The translations under genes and the position numbers were made by a program. From the NCBI GenBank assembly GCA_002748665.1, contig PDTB01000022.1:1-64000 (forward strand): 64,000 bases of DNA, given 5' to 3'. The stretch's first letter is position 1; each line of letters begins with the position of its first letter. Source of the DNA: Dethiosulfovibrio peptidovorans. Lineage in GTDB: Bacteria; Synergistota; Synergistia; Synergistales; Dethiosulfovibrionaceae. Shown here in pieces: positions 8,262 to 16,045 of this stretch. A model generated the notes under the pieces. The model saw only the letters and a list, made by a program, of their open reading frames with translations. It was not told where the DNA came from and searched no databases.

Positions 8262-8278
8262 CGCGGGGTGGAGCAGTT
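8262..8278 (+). repeat. 17-nt fragment identical to tRNA-fMet 5' end
   Basis: CGCGGGGTGGAGCAGTT here is identical to the first 17 bases of the initiator tRNA gene at 59632-59648. The match stops inside the D-loop. It lies 7 bases after tRNA-Gly and could be what is left of a deleted initiator tRNA gene or a recombination scar. Confidence 0.6.
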
Positions 8279-8305
8279 ATAACGTGCCACAAGGAGGGAT
8301 TTCCG

Positions 8306-9277
8306 ATGAATAAAAGCAGGGTATCTGCGGCTTATCGTCTGCTCAAGGTTCAGGTTGATTTGGGGCACGGGGGCTGCGAAGGGCAGTTTTTCGCCTATGT
8401 TCTCTATGATGAGAGGGGGATTCGGCTCTGTCATGGTCGTTGCACTGAGCCTGGAGCTTCAAGCTGCCTCCACGGTGGAATAAAAGCAGCGTGGCGGGAT
8501 TTCTCTGTCTTTGTGGATGAGGATGCCGTTGTGGGTGGCAAGCAGCCCAAGTCTTCCGAGAGCGACGCTTCTCAGGATGATCAATCGGATGCAGACATCT
8601 TTTACCTGACTATGCAGGAGCTGCGTCGCCTTTTGGACGATGCGGGGCTCTACGATCTCAGCGGAGGTAACTTCACTAAGCTTCGGTACATTGAAAAGAT
8701 ATTCCTGAAAGCGAGCGCTATGCTTCACTCCGGCGATCGGTTTGCGTTTATTAAGATCGACTCCCTGTCAGATTTAGAGGCAGATGAGATAATGTCGTCT
8801 TATCCTGAGGAGCGAGCGGTAAACGAGCCATGGCGTGTACGATCCAATGAAGCTGTCGAGGCAGAGGAACGAGAGCTGCCTAAGGCTGTTTTCTCATGTT
8901 CAGTGTTATTGGATCCTGTCAAGGGCCTTCCGGCCAGTGAGCTTAAGCCCGGAGATCGAGTGTGGCTTGATATTCCTCAAGAAAGTCTGTTGTTTTCCAT
9001 CGCGAAGTTTCGGCAGGGGGAGAGCTTCCAAGGAATTCTTGAGGGGGAGGTTCTCTCCTCCGAGCCCAGTGAGACCGACCGACTCTTGCTTCTCTTTTCC
9101 CTGTCCGATGAATTCAGAGCGGTGGCTGTCGTTAAGAAAAATCTCAAGGTAAAAATGGGGGCTCGGGATGAGCGAAAGCAGAGGTTCTCTCTCCCTAAAC
9201 TGCCTGTGGAGATGCAGCTCGTCGTCTTTGGTGTGGTGTTTTTCGTCCTTGTCTTGTTGGTGTTTTTTCTTATGTAG
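8306..9277 (+). CDS. Hypothetical protein with C-terminal membrane anchor
   Basis: A 323-residue protein that I do not recognise. The ATG at 8306 has AAGGAGG at 8291-8297. The N-terminal 65 residues contain Cys/His positions (LGHGGCEGQF, CHGRCTEPGASSCLHGG). An acidic linker follows (SSESDASQDDQSDAD), then a mixed alpha/beta region and a beta-rich stretch around KPGDRVWLDIPQESLLFSIA that may be a PilZ-like or SH3-like barrel. The last 22 residues form a single membrane helix (LVVFGVVFFVLVLLVFFLM), so the protein is probably tail-anchored with its bulk in the cytoplasm. No operon partner. Confidence 0.7.
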   Translation: MNKSRVSAAYRLLKVQVDLGHGGCEGQFFAYVLYDERGIRLCHGRCTEPGASSCLHGGIKAAWRDFSVFVDEDAVVGGKQPKSSESDASQDDQSDADIFYLTMQELRRLLDDAGLYDLSGGNFTKLRYIEKIFLKASAMLHSGDRFAFIKIDSLSDLEADEIMSSYPEERAVNEPWRVRSNEAVEAEERELPKAVFSCSVLLDPVKGLPASELKPGDRVWLDIPQESLLFSIAKFRQGESFQGILEGEVLSSEPSETDRLLLLFSLSDEFRAVAVVKKNLKVKMGARDERKQRFSLPKLPVEMQLVVFGVVFFVLVLLVFFLM

Positions 9278-9365
9278 GGGTATCTCTTAAGGGTTTCTGC
9301 GAGAAGAAAGTGCCTTGGTGACTGACTCTACCGACGTCTGGAGGCTTTGCTGCAGGTCTGAGGGG

Positions 9366-9387
9366 GAGTGCATGTCTTTGTGCACTC
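9366..9387. terminator. Possible terminator hairpin
   Basis: GAGTGCA (9366-9372) and TGCACTC (9381-9387) with an 8-base loop lie between convergent genes. There is no T-run on either side, so the call is weak. Confidence 0.3.
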
Positions 9388-9405
9388 AAATGAACCAATC
9401 TGCGG

Positions 9406-9960
9406 TTATTCCGACAGAGGGTATCCCCTGTCGCGAAGGTACTGAACATAATTCCAAAAGGAGTGGACCATGGCGTTTGTCCCCAGATGAAATGTTGAGA
9501 AGTGCCCCTTCATCCAACAGAGCTGACGTCTGAGGGCTTCTGAAGGGGGCTCTTGGTTCTCGGCCAGTTGCCACAATGCAGCGATGAGCCCTGTCCGGTC
9601 AGCGCCAGCGTAGCAGTGAATGAGGATGGGCTTGGGGGCCCGTCGCATGAAGTCCAGAATGCGATCAAGCTCATGTACCGAGATGGTTCGGATGGCCGAA
9701 ATGTCAAAATCTTTGTGGAGGATCCCTCGTGACCGAGAAAAAGCCTTCTCCCGTCGATACCATTGGCGCCAGTCCTGGGCACCTCGTAGATTGACGATGC
9801 TTCGAATCCGGTGTGCTTCCACGTACCGGGCAAGACGATCCAGGCTGAGTTGAGCCGACCGATACAGAACTCCCCTCGAAACGGTGTGAAAGTTGACAGC
9901 TCGAAGATAGAGGAACGTAACGGCAGCGGTGAATAGATCGTTCAAGTTGGTGATCGTCAT
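9406..9960 (-). CDS. Dual-specificity / tyrosine phosphatase-like protein
   Basis: A 184-residue protein with the P-loop HCYAGADRTG (HCX5R), and SIVNLRGAQDWRQWYRRE ahead of it, as in bacterial DSP-type phosphatases that carry a general-acid Asp upstream. The start ATG at 9960 is preferred because GGGGGG stands five bases before it; an upstream extension would lack a ribosome site. A short hydrophobic stretch at the N-terminus (LFTAAVTFLYLRAVNF) may be a membrane anchor or part of the core. No signal peptide. Monocistronic, convergent with the upstream gene. The substrate could be protein, phosphoinositide-like or nucleotide; nothing nearby decides. Confidence 0.85.
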   Translation of the reverse strand: MTITNLNDLFTAAVTFLYLRAVNFHTVSRGVLYRSAQLSLDRLARYVEAHRIRSIVNLRGAQDWRQWYRREKAFSRSRGILHKDFDISAIRTISVHELDRILDFMRRAPKPILIHCYAGADRTGLIAALWQLAENQEPPSEALRRQLCWMKGHFSTFHLGTNAMVHSFWNYVQYLRDRGYPLSE

Positions 9961-10126
9961 CGGTTCCCCCCGAACCCCTCTCATTTTTTTCCGTGTTTTT
10001 GACAGTGTGTAGAAACGAAAAAAAGCAAGTGTATAATACCCCAAGGCTTTGGAGTGAACAACCGCTTCATGGGTGGATGAGGTTCCAAAGAAAAAGATAT
10101 CTCAGAGAGCTTCGTTGATTCTCCTA

Positions 10127-10153
10127 TTGACATAAAACCAGGCTTAATAATAG
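10127..10153 (+). promoter_or_regulatory. Possible promoter of exported-protein gene
   Basis: A consensus TTGACA (10127-10132) is followed after 15 bases by TAATAG (10148-10153), 38 bases before the start codon. The spacer is shorter than usual. Confidence 0.4.
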
Positions 10154-10190
10154 TAGGAGAAATTTTTAGACGAGGGAGTGTGGCTTTTAT

Positions 10191-10973
10191 ATGAAACGCT
10201 TAGCATGGATTCTATGTGGGGTGGCAGCAGCGACGTTTTTGACGATGGGGCTCGTTCCATCGGCATCGGCATCGTTGGTGGATTGTCCGACGGAGTACCT
10301 CATGGAGGCGTTCGATAGGGCCGCGGATCTGAACACCTCCAGAGAGAACCTTCGGATTCTTACGAACGACGGAGATGAGGCCATGGTGCAGGCCATGATG
10401 GAGGATCGAACCTTTCTGAACCTCCTGGGGACCAAGCTCCGGCTGGCCCGGATGTTCTCCAGTCTGGAGAGTGTTGAAGGCTCTTCCATGCCTTTGAAGG
10501 GGTTCCCCGACCTGAGTGTAGCCCTGAGGATTTTCAGTCACCGAGGCTCCGTGGATATGAAGGAGAGCCCCTTCGATTTGAGGGATTTCGTGATATTCCA
10601 GCTGATTCTCCCCATGAAGCTCGAGCCCCTCATTCGGGAGTTGCCGGTCTATTACAGAGCCGTGGTCTCCACCGAGGACTGGGAGGAAAAATTCGGCCGC
10701 ATTCACCGCAGCCTGAACGACGGCCCCGGACTTGCCAGGATCTTCGATATTGCCGGTTTCCCGATAGTTCACCGAGAGCCATGGTATCAAAAGTCTCTGG
10801 AGCTGGAGCTTGCGGACGGTTCCCTGAGTCTGTACGAGTTTGATTCGTCCATGGAGGGCTGGCTCTACTCGTTCTGGCTTCGTCGTCACAACGAGGGCTC
10901 CATGGAGTTGGTCCGGCGGCTTCTGGACTGGCTCAACATCCAGCTGGACGACGTCGCCGGCGCTAAGGGCTAG
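10191..10973 (+). CDS. Exported protein of unknown function
   Basis: A 260-residue protein with a clear signal peptide (MKRLAWILCGVAAATFLTMG ... ASAS|LVD). The mature part is mainly helical, with paired motifs such as EYLMEAFDRAADLNTSRENL and LLGTKLRLARMFSSLESVEG, and aromatic-rich stretches near the end. I recognise no domain. Its last codon overlaps the last codon of the opposite-strand gene at 10970 in a CTAG tetramer, so the two genes converge with no space for a terminator between them. Confidence 0.7.
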   Translation: MKRLAWILCGVAAATFLTMGLVPSASASLVDCPTEYLMEAFDRAADLNTSRENLRILTNDGDEAMVQAMMEDRTFLNLLGTKLRLARMFSSLESVEGSSMPLKGFPDLSVALRIFSHRGSVDMKESPFDLRDFVIFQLILPMKLEPLIRELPVYYRAVVSTEDWEEKFGRIHRSLNDGPGLARIFDIAGFPIVHREPWYQKSLELELADGSLSLYEFDSSMEGWLYSFWLRRHNEGSMELVRRLLDWLNIQLDDVAGAKG

Positions 10974-11509
10974 AGGGGCGGACGAGCCAGGGTGAGGTTC
11001 CCGGTCATCCGCTGGATAGCGGGAGCCAGTCGCTTAGCCTCCGAGTCGGGATAGATCAGTTCAAACTGAGCCGTCACGTCCTCGTTTACGACAACGCACA
11101 TGACGGCACGATCCGACTCTCCCGACCGAAAGGTGACAGCGAACCATTCATCACCCCTGGATTGAATGTCCTCCACGGTACCCCCGTTCTCCTTGGCGTA
11201 GGTTAAAAATTCCTGAAGAAGGGACTGGGCAGTGTCGTTCATGATGTTGTGTCCTCCGAAGACCCGGAGTCTATAGGCTCCGTCCGGGGAAGAAGAACTC
11301 CAGCCATCACCGTTATCGCTCTCCTGTGGTGTCCCGAAAAGACTTTCGGGGTACTCCAGGTCGTAGCCGAACCGGGCGTTTTGGTAGGTGGCCCAGTTGA
11401 GATGCAAGGCTTGGACTGGTTCAGAAAACACAGAAAAAAACAGGGTTAGGTTGAGCGTAACTATTCCGATCTGAATAAGACGTTTTTTATGCCTGGTAAT
11501 CGTTTCCAT
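10970..11509 (-). CDS. Exported protein, PsbP-like pattern
   Basis: A 179-residue protein with a signal peptide (KKRLIQIGIVTLNLTLFFSV ... VQA|LHL). The mature part begins WATYQNARFGYDLEYPESL, a pattern seen in PsbP/MOG1-like small secreted domains, and continues with alternating strands and one helix (AQSLLQEFLTYAKENGGTVE). No enzyme motif. It is convergent with the preceding exported protein and shares the CTAG at the stop codons. Related proteins are often annotated as hypothetical in Synergistota; the PsbP-like idea is an inference from the opening motif only. Confidence 0.65.
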   Translation of the reverse strand: METITRHKKRLIQIGIVTLNLTLFFSVFSEPVQALHLNWATYQNARFGYDLEYPESLFGTPQESDNGDGWSSSSPDGAYRLRVFGGHNIMNDTAQSLLQEFLTYAKENGGTVEDIQSRGDEWFAVTFRSGESDRAVMCVVVNEDVTAQFELIYPDSEAKRLAPAIQRMTGNLTLARPPL

Positions 11510-11674
11510 GGGGCCTTCCTTTTGGATTTTTTTGTCAGTTATTTAAACATAGCAGAAAGAAGGCAAATGCACTACAGAGCGATGTTCCGAGAGTGGTGAG
11601 GAGCGTGCACTCAGGAGAGAGGTGGGGGACCGAGCTTGGAGGAGGACAGAAGGAACCGACGAGAAGACGAAAGA

Positions 11675-12496
11675 ATGGAGACATCGGCTCAATCGGTAGA
11701 TGTGGCTGTGGGGAGAGTTCCCACTTCATTCCTGGCCTCGCCCTCGTCCATACCGGGAGTGGACTACTCCATCAACCCCTACGTGGGGTGTCCTCACAAG
11801 TGTCTGTACTGCTCGGCTCAGCACATGCCTCAGTTTCGTTCCCGCTCCGAATCATGGGGGGATTTTGTGGACGTGAAACTCTGTTCCCGGCGGCTTCCTT
11901 ATAAAAAACTGGAGGGGAAAACGGTGATCCTCAGTTCGGTGACCGATCCATACAATCCCCTGGAGGCCCGGGAGAAAGCTACCCGAAGTATTCTGGAAGA
12001 TATGATTTTCAGCCAATGTCGCTTCAACCTTTTGATTCTTACGAAAGGTTGTCTGGTTCTTCGGGACACTGAGCTCTTCCGAGAGATGGATGCCTCGGTG
12101 GGGCTGTCCATCAACTGTCTGGATGAGGAGTTTCAGGGCAAGATAGAGCCCCGGGCGTCGTCGGTATCCCAACGCTTGGAGGCTCTGAGGAGACTTCACG
12201 AGGCTGGCGTGAGAACTTGGGTTTTTGTAGCTCCGGTGTTTCCCGCCGTCACCGATGTGGGAGCCATCCTGGAGGCGGTGGCTCCTTGGGCATCCTACGT
12301 CTTCTTCGAGAGCCTGAAGCTTCGACCTCCATATAAAGAACCGGTCTTGGCTCTCATGGAGCGTCAATACCCAACACTTCGGAGGCTTTATCGGGCTGTC
12401 TACAGGTATGGAGAGCGACAGTACTGGCGAGACCTTACATTGGCCATCCACGAACGCTGTTCCGCCATGGAAGTTCCCTACAGGATATTTTTTTGA
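11675..12496 (+). CDS. SPL-like radical SAM protein
   Basis: About 273 residues. The radical SAM cluster motif is CPHKCLYC (CxxxCxxC) near residue 35, preceded by YSINPYVGC as in the spore-photoproduct-lyase-like / Rv2578c group. SSVTDPYNPLEA and LLILTKGCLVLRDTELF follow, matching the same group's conserved strands. These proteins use S-adenosylmethionine and a 4Fe-4S cluster to make radicals; the substrate of this subfamily is not established. The start is uncertain: ATG 11675 is used, but an in-frame TTG at 11636 would add 13 residues, and neither has a strong ribosome site. Single gene. Confidence 0.85.
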   Translation: METSAQSVDVAVGRVPTSFLASPSSIPGVDYSINPYVGCPHKCLYCSAQHMPQFRSRSESWGDFVDVKLCSRRLPYKKLEGKTVILSSVTDPYNPLEAREKATRSILEDMIFSQCRFNLLILTKGCLVLRDTELFREMDASVGLSINCLDEEFQGKIEPRASSVSQRLEALRRLHEAGVRTWVFVAPVFPAVTDVGAILEAVAPWASYVFFESLKLRPPYKEPVLALMERQYPTLRRLYRAVYRYGERQYWRDLTLAIHERCSAMEVPYRIFF

Positions 12497-12518
12497 TTCC
12501 CGATGCCAAGCGAAGAAG

Positions 12519-12543
12519 CCCCCTCAGTCATGTTCCGAGGGGG
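12519..12543. terminator. Possible terminator between convergent genes
   Basis: CCCCCTC (12519-12525) pairs with GAGGGGG (12537-12543), 11-base loop, followed by TTGTTGG. The T-run is interrupted, so efficiency is uncertain. Confidence 0.45.
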
Positions 12544-12617
12544 TTGTTGGTATCAATCGACACAGTGTGGCGAGAAGATCAGGAGCGCAGAGGCCTGGGC
12601 TTTTTTGTCACAGCAGC

Positions 12618-13697
12618 TCAATTCAGAGGAGATATGTCGAACTCTTGAGCATAGCTCTGAAGCAGCTCGGTGGTGACGTCGTCCAGCTTTATGCCTTGGA
12701 GAAGGCTTTTTCGCCGAGCCTCCCTCTCCTTTTCACCATGAATATAAATTCGATCCTGTCCATCTACCCTGTCGCTGGTTCGAATTCCGTTCAGGATGCT
12801 CGTCACCCGTTGGCGTATGGCGTCCGAATTGCCGAAAACATCCAACTTCGTGACGGCAAAGTAATGGGTAATGCCACTACCAGTCCCGGGTTCCTCAAAC
12901 GTTTCCGGGCTCCAGCGCCCTAGAGAGAGCCCCGAACACAGGAGTTCCACCATGAGCCCAAGGCCGTAGCCTTTGTGCCCCCCCAGAGTCTCTCCTTCGC
13001 CGCCCAAGAACAGATGCCCCCCCCGGTCGGGCGAGTCCCGGAAAAGTTTCTCGGAGGCTCGAGCGTCGCTGGTTTCCTGACCGTGTTCATCTACGACCCA
13101 GCCCAAGGGCATGGGTTGATTCCGTCGACAGTAGACCTCTACCTTGCCGTGCGCTACCACAGGTGTTGCCATGTCCAGGAGGAAAAGGTCCTCTCCCTCA
13201 CCAGGGATCGCAACGGCGATTGGGTTAGTCCCCAGAAGGCGCTGTGACCCAAAAGTGACCATACAGCATCGACGGGTGTTGGTCATGGCGACCGCTATAC
13301 AACCTTTTTCAGCCGCCCGCTCGGCCCAGAGACCGGCCATGCCATAATGGTTCGAGTCCCGAACGGTGCAGGAACAGGTGCCCACCTCCAAGGCTTTCTC
13401 GGTGCATCGGTCCACAGCAAAGGCTGCCACCGATGGGCCAATACCCGAGCATCCATCCACAACGAGGGAGACAGGGGTCTCGTGAACCACATGGGGCTCT
13501 CGATCGGTGAAAGCAAAGCCCCTTTTCAAATTTTTCCGGTAGAAGGCCAGTCGAGCCACGCCGTGTGAGGGCACGCCTCGGGCGTCGGCTTCCACCAAAA
13601 CCCAGGCTGTCATGGCAGCCTGGTCCTTGGTGTAGCCCAACCCTCTGCTTAGAATCTCCTCGACGTGGGATGTCAACTTTTCGTAGGACACCAGCAT
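12618..13697 (-). CDS. Ldh2-family NAD(P)-dependent 2-hydroxyacid dehydrogenase
   Basis: A 359-residue protein of usual length for the malate/L-lactate dehydrogenase-2 fold, which is unrelated to classical LDH and interconverts 2-hydroxy and 2-oxo acids or reduces cyclic imino acids. Motifs: ADARGVPSHGVARL (substrate His region), VRDSNHYGMAG (catalytic His loop), LLGTNPIAVAIP, and GGHKGYGLGLMVELL. It is 42 bases downstream of the symporter gene on the same strand, with no terminator between, and so lies behind the aromatic-amino-acid attenuator at 15265-15494. Known members act on malate, lactate, ureidoglycolate or delta-pyrroline carboxylates; the attenuator suggests an aryl-2-hydroxy acid such as phenyllactate, which is my inference. 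Confidence 0.9.
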   Translation of the reverse strand: MLVSYEKLTSHVEEILSRGLGYTKDQAAMTAWVLVEADARGVPSHGVARLAFYRKNLKRGFAFTDREPHVVHETPVSLVVDGCSGIGPSVAAFAVDRCTEKALEVGTCSCTVRDSNHYGMAGLWAERAAEKGCIAVAMTNTRRCCMVTFGSQRLLGTNPIAVAIPGEGEDLFLLDMATPVVAHGKVEVYCRRNQPMPLGWVVDEHGQETSDARASEKLFRDSPDRGGHLFLGGEGETLGGHKGYGLGLMVELLCSGLSLGRWSPETFEEPGTGSGITHYFAVTKLDVFGNSDAIRQRVTSILNGIRTSDRVDGQDRIYIHGEKEREARRKSLLQGIKLDDVTTELLQSYAQEFDISPLN

Positions 13698-13739
13698 GAA
13701 TACGTCGCTCCTTCCTTTTTCTCAATTGTTTTTGATATT

Positions 13740-15164
13740 TTAGGAAAACTGAACGAGGCGCACTGCGGGGCGGTGGTCCATCAGGGCCACGAGCATGAAG
13801 ACGACAACACATATAGGCCACTCCAGGTAGATGATGTGGGAGGCTACCCGGAAAGCTGGGATGAAGGTCCAGAGAACCCATACGACCAGAGAGGCCAAAA
13901 TGGTCCAGAAGCCCGATCCTCGACGGCACAGAGATGGCACGAAAATATCTGCCAGGATAAGCAGGGTAAAGGAGGCTGTTACTGCGAGGGCCGACGTGAG
14001 GGTCTTCAGTATTCCCACCACTGACAGGGCCAGGAAAAACGTGAGTAGACTTACGAGAACGACGCACAGTCGGGAGAGAAGAAGTTCCTGTTTTGGCGAG
14101 AGCTCCTGTCCACGATAGAAGAGGGGCTTGATCATGTCCTCCAGGGTCAGGGTAGCGCTGCCCAGAAGAAGTCCTACAGCTGTGGAGATGTCGGCGGCCC
14201 AGAGGCCAGCCAGGAGAAGTCCTCCTATTGCCGGACTGATGGAAGTCACCAAGGAGGGGAGAGCCATGGCTGAGTTCTCAAGACCGGGGAAGCGAGAGGC
14301 CGCCATGACGCCGAAGAGAGCGCAGAGAAAACCCACGGGTAGGATCATGACTCCTCCCAGAAGAAAGCCCCTTCTGGCTGATCGTTCGTCTCTGGCGGCG
14401 AAAGCGATCTGGTTCACTGCCTGGACGGAGAAAGCCTGAGTTATCATAACGGCCATCCAGGCGGCTATAATGGCTATCCCCATGCCGGAGGTCCAGTTCA
14501 GCCACACTCCGTTGGAGGGTAGGGAGGCCAATACTGATGAAACTCCCCCCATGGCTTGAGATGTGCTGAAAAGGGCTGCTATGATACCGATGTAGATAAC
14601 CGCTACGTTGATAAGATTCACCAATCCGCCAGCCAGATATCCCCCCACCAAGGTGACCCCGATGAAGATGATCGCTGTTGCCATCATACCGCTCTGAAAG
14701 GAGAACACCTGGGGCAGCAGAGCCGTCAGAATGGCTCCGCCAGCCACGTACTGAAGGGACGTGATAACCATCTGAATAACCAGCTGGGCGATTGCTCCGA
14801 GAACCCGGGCCCCAGGACCGAACATGCGCCCCATCATTTCCGGGACGGTTCGGACGTTTATCCGTCTGAAGTAGCTGGCGGCCACCAGCCCCACAGCGAT
14901 GCCCGCTGTTCCCCATGCCGCATTATACCAGCCGGCGGAGAGCCCCCTGGTGTAGGCGTTTTGGGCCACCCCTACGGTGGAGGCTCCGCCAATGGCCAGC
15001 CCGGCCAGCATGACGGCGACCAGGGATGACGGCAGGTTTCTTCCAGCCAGAAGATAGGCCACGGCACCGGTGGCTTCACTTTGTTTCTGGAGCTGTAGAG
15101 CCTTCCAGGAGACGGCGAAAAGCAGAAATGTGTACATTACGATGATGATCAATTGGATATTCAC
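13740..15164 (-). CDS. Sodium:solute symporter (SSS family), aromatic-attenuated
   Basis: A 474-residue membrane protein with about 13 hydrophobic segments. Family marks include EAVAYLLAGRNLPS-like N-terminal loop (AYLLAGRNLPSSLVAVMLAG), IGGASTVGVAQNAYTRGLSA in the first helices, and LWAADISTAVGLLLGSATL in the region of the second sodium site. It imports a small solute with Na+. The gene is preceded by a 300-base leader with promoter, leader peptide and terminator (15265-15494), and followed by an Ldh2-type dehydrogenase. The leader predicts higher expression when charged Phe, Tyr or Trp tRNA is scarce, so the solute may be an aromatic amino acid or an aryl oxo/hydroxy acid precursor. Confidence 0.9.
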   Translation of the reverse strand: MNIQLIIIVMYTFLLFAVSWKALQLQKQSEATGAVAYLLAGRNLPSSLVAVMLAGLAIGGASTVGVAQNAYTRGLSAGWYNAAWGTAGIAVGLVAASYFRRINVRTVPEMMGRMFGPGARVLGAIAQLVIQMVITSLQYVAGGAILTALLPQVFSFQSGMMATAIIFIGVTLVGGYLAGGLVNLINVAVIYIGIIAALFSTSQAMGGVSSVLASLPSNGVWLNWTSGMGIAIIAAWMAVMITQAFSVQAVNQIAFAARDERSARRGFLLGGVMILPVGFLCALFGVMAASRFPGLENSAMALPSLVTSISPAIGGLLLAGLWAADISTAVGLLLGSATLTLEDMIKPLFYRGQELSPKQELLLSRLCVVLVSLLTFFLALSVVGILKTLTSALAVTASFTLLILADIFVPSLCRRGSGFWTILASLVVWVLWTFIPAFRVASHIIYLEWPICVVVFMLVALMDHRPAVRLVQFS

Positions 15165-15264
15165 TGCTATAACGTCCTTTCGTACATAAATAAAGGGCTC
15201 CTAAAGAGAGCGCGTTGATACTACGGGCGCATGCTACTCGTACAGAGAGAAGAACCTCCTTTCT

Positions 15265-15305
15265 AAAAAAAAGAGGACCGTATCCCACCATGGGGACCGG
15301 TCCTC
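15265..15305 (-). terminator. Attenuator terminator in symporter leader
   Basis: On the minus strand GAGGACCG (15305-15298) pairs with CGGTCCTC (15280-15273), with further inner pairs, and runs straight into eight T residues. It lies between the leader peptide and the symporter start, about 100 bases from the ATG, so readthrough is needed for expression. A competing hairpin (outer helix 15344-15339 with 15307-15302, inner helix 15333-15328 with 15318-15313) uses part of its 5' arm. Confidence 0.85.
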
Positions 15306-15322
15306 AGAGAATCCAACGGCAA

Positions 15323-15409
15323 CTAGACGTCGGCCCTCCTGAGGGGTCCCACGCTGATAAAATAAAAACCGTACCAGAAGCTGAATGTCGTCGGACTAAT
15401 CTGTTTCAT
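15323..15409 (-). CDS. Aromatic-rich leader peptide
   Basis: A 28-codon reading frame, ATG 15409-15407 to TAG 15325-15323, containing TFSFWYGFYF: seven aromatic codons in ten (four Phe, two Tyr, one Trp). AAAGGG stands nine bases before the ATG. It starts about 50 bases after a consensus promoter and its stop codon lies in the loop of the putative antiterminator. This is the organisation of classical pheA/trp-type attenuators in other bacteria. Ribosome stalling at the aromatic codons would mask CTTCTG (15380-15375), which otherwise pairs with CAGGAG (15341-15336), and so allow the antiterminator. The peptide itself probably has no other function. Confidence 0.8.
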   Translation of the reverse strand: MKQISPTTFSFWYGFYFISVGPLRRADV

Positions 15410-15465
15410 AAAAATTCGCCCTTTCTCCCCCCCAAGTTACCAAGGGGTGCCAACTCTTTCCGGTC

Positions 15466-15494
15466 AATATACTCCCCTCTGATACTTCTGTCAA
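15466..15494 (-). promoter_or_regulatory. Consensus promoter of the attenuated symporter operon
   Basis: On the minus strand TTGACA (15494-15489), a 17-base spacer and TATATT (15471-15466). Transcription is expected to start near 15459, about 50 bases before the leader peptide. Confidence 0.85.
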
Positions 15495-15512
15495 GAATGA
15501 AATAAAGCAACG

Positions 15513-15528
15513 TGATGATGCATCATCA
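15513..15528. promoter_or_regulatory. 16-bp perfect palindrome upstream of promoter
   Basis: TGATGATGCATCATCA is a perfect palindrome. Its centre (15520.5) is about 61.5 bases upstream of the predicted start of the symporter transcript, the spacing used by class I activators of the CRP/FNR kind. The recognising protein is unknown. Confidence 0.5.
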
Positions 15529-15565
15529 GCAGCGCCCAGGAAGGGTTATGCTAGGATGAAACGCC

Positions 15566-15597
15566 AAAAGCACCACAGCATGTGCTGCGGTGCTTTT
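15566..15597 (-). terminator. Terminator of flavodoxin gene
   Basis: AAAAGCACC and GGTGCTTTT (15566-15574, 15589-15597) form a perfect stem extended inward by ACAGCA/TGCTGC pairs. It is 23 bases beyond the flavodoxin stop codon. Confidence 0.8.
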
Positions 15598-15619
15598 GTG
15601 AGGCGTTATGGTAAAGCGA

Positions 15620-16045
15620 TCAGCCTAAAAGGACCTCGACCGCCGCCTTTATTTTGCCCAAGGCCTCGTCGTCGGGGGTCTCAAGACACGTGACAGGGTC
15701 GGCAGCGATGATAGCTCCCTTAGCTTCCATATCCGCTGTCCACGTCTCCATGTACTCTCCGTCGCCCCACCCAAAGGAGCCGAACATGAATACCTTTCGC
15801 CCCTTGAGTTTATCGCCAAGATCGTCGATCAAGGGCTCGATATCCGTGTCGTTTATCTCCTCGGTACCACACGCTGGGGACCCGAATACCCATACATCGG
15901 CGGACATGAAGGCCTCCTTGTCCATATTCTCAGCGGAAGAAAAGTAAATATTTCCCCCCTTAGCCTCCACAGCGTCCTTAAAGGCCTCAGCCATGGTCTC
16001 GGTGTTGCCGGTGCTACTCCAATACGCCAATCCGATGGTATTCAT
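15620..16045 (-). CDS. Flavodoxin
   Basis: A 141-residue short-chain flavodoxin, a soluble FMN electron carrier. The phosphate-binding loop is SSTGNTETMA at residues 10-19; the two FMN-flanking loops are FGSPACGTEEIND and FGSFGWGDGEYMETW, the latter with the usual aromatic residue. GAGGACTC precedes the ATG. It is monocistronic with its own terminator. In an iron-limited anaerobe it would replace ferredoxin; no redox partner is adjacent, since the next gene upstream is a decayed thiolase. Confidence 0.95.
   Translation of the reverse strand: MNTIGLAYWSSTGNTETMAEAFKDAVEAKGGNIYFSSAENMDKEAFMSADVWVFGSPACGTEEINDTDIEPLIDDLGDKLKGRKVFMFGSFGWGDGEYMETWTADMEAKGAIIAADPVTCLETPDDEALGKIKAAVEVLLG

Noticed and set aside
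15265-15459. Riboswitch (T-box, TPP, lysine, glycine) as explanation of the symporter leader
   Set aside because: None of the conserved words of these classes is present, while a translated aromatic-rich frame and competing helices are.
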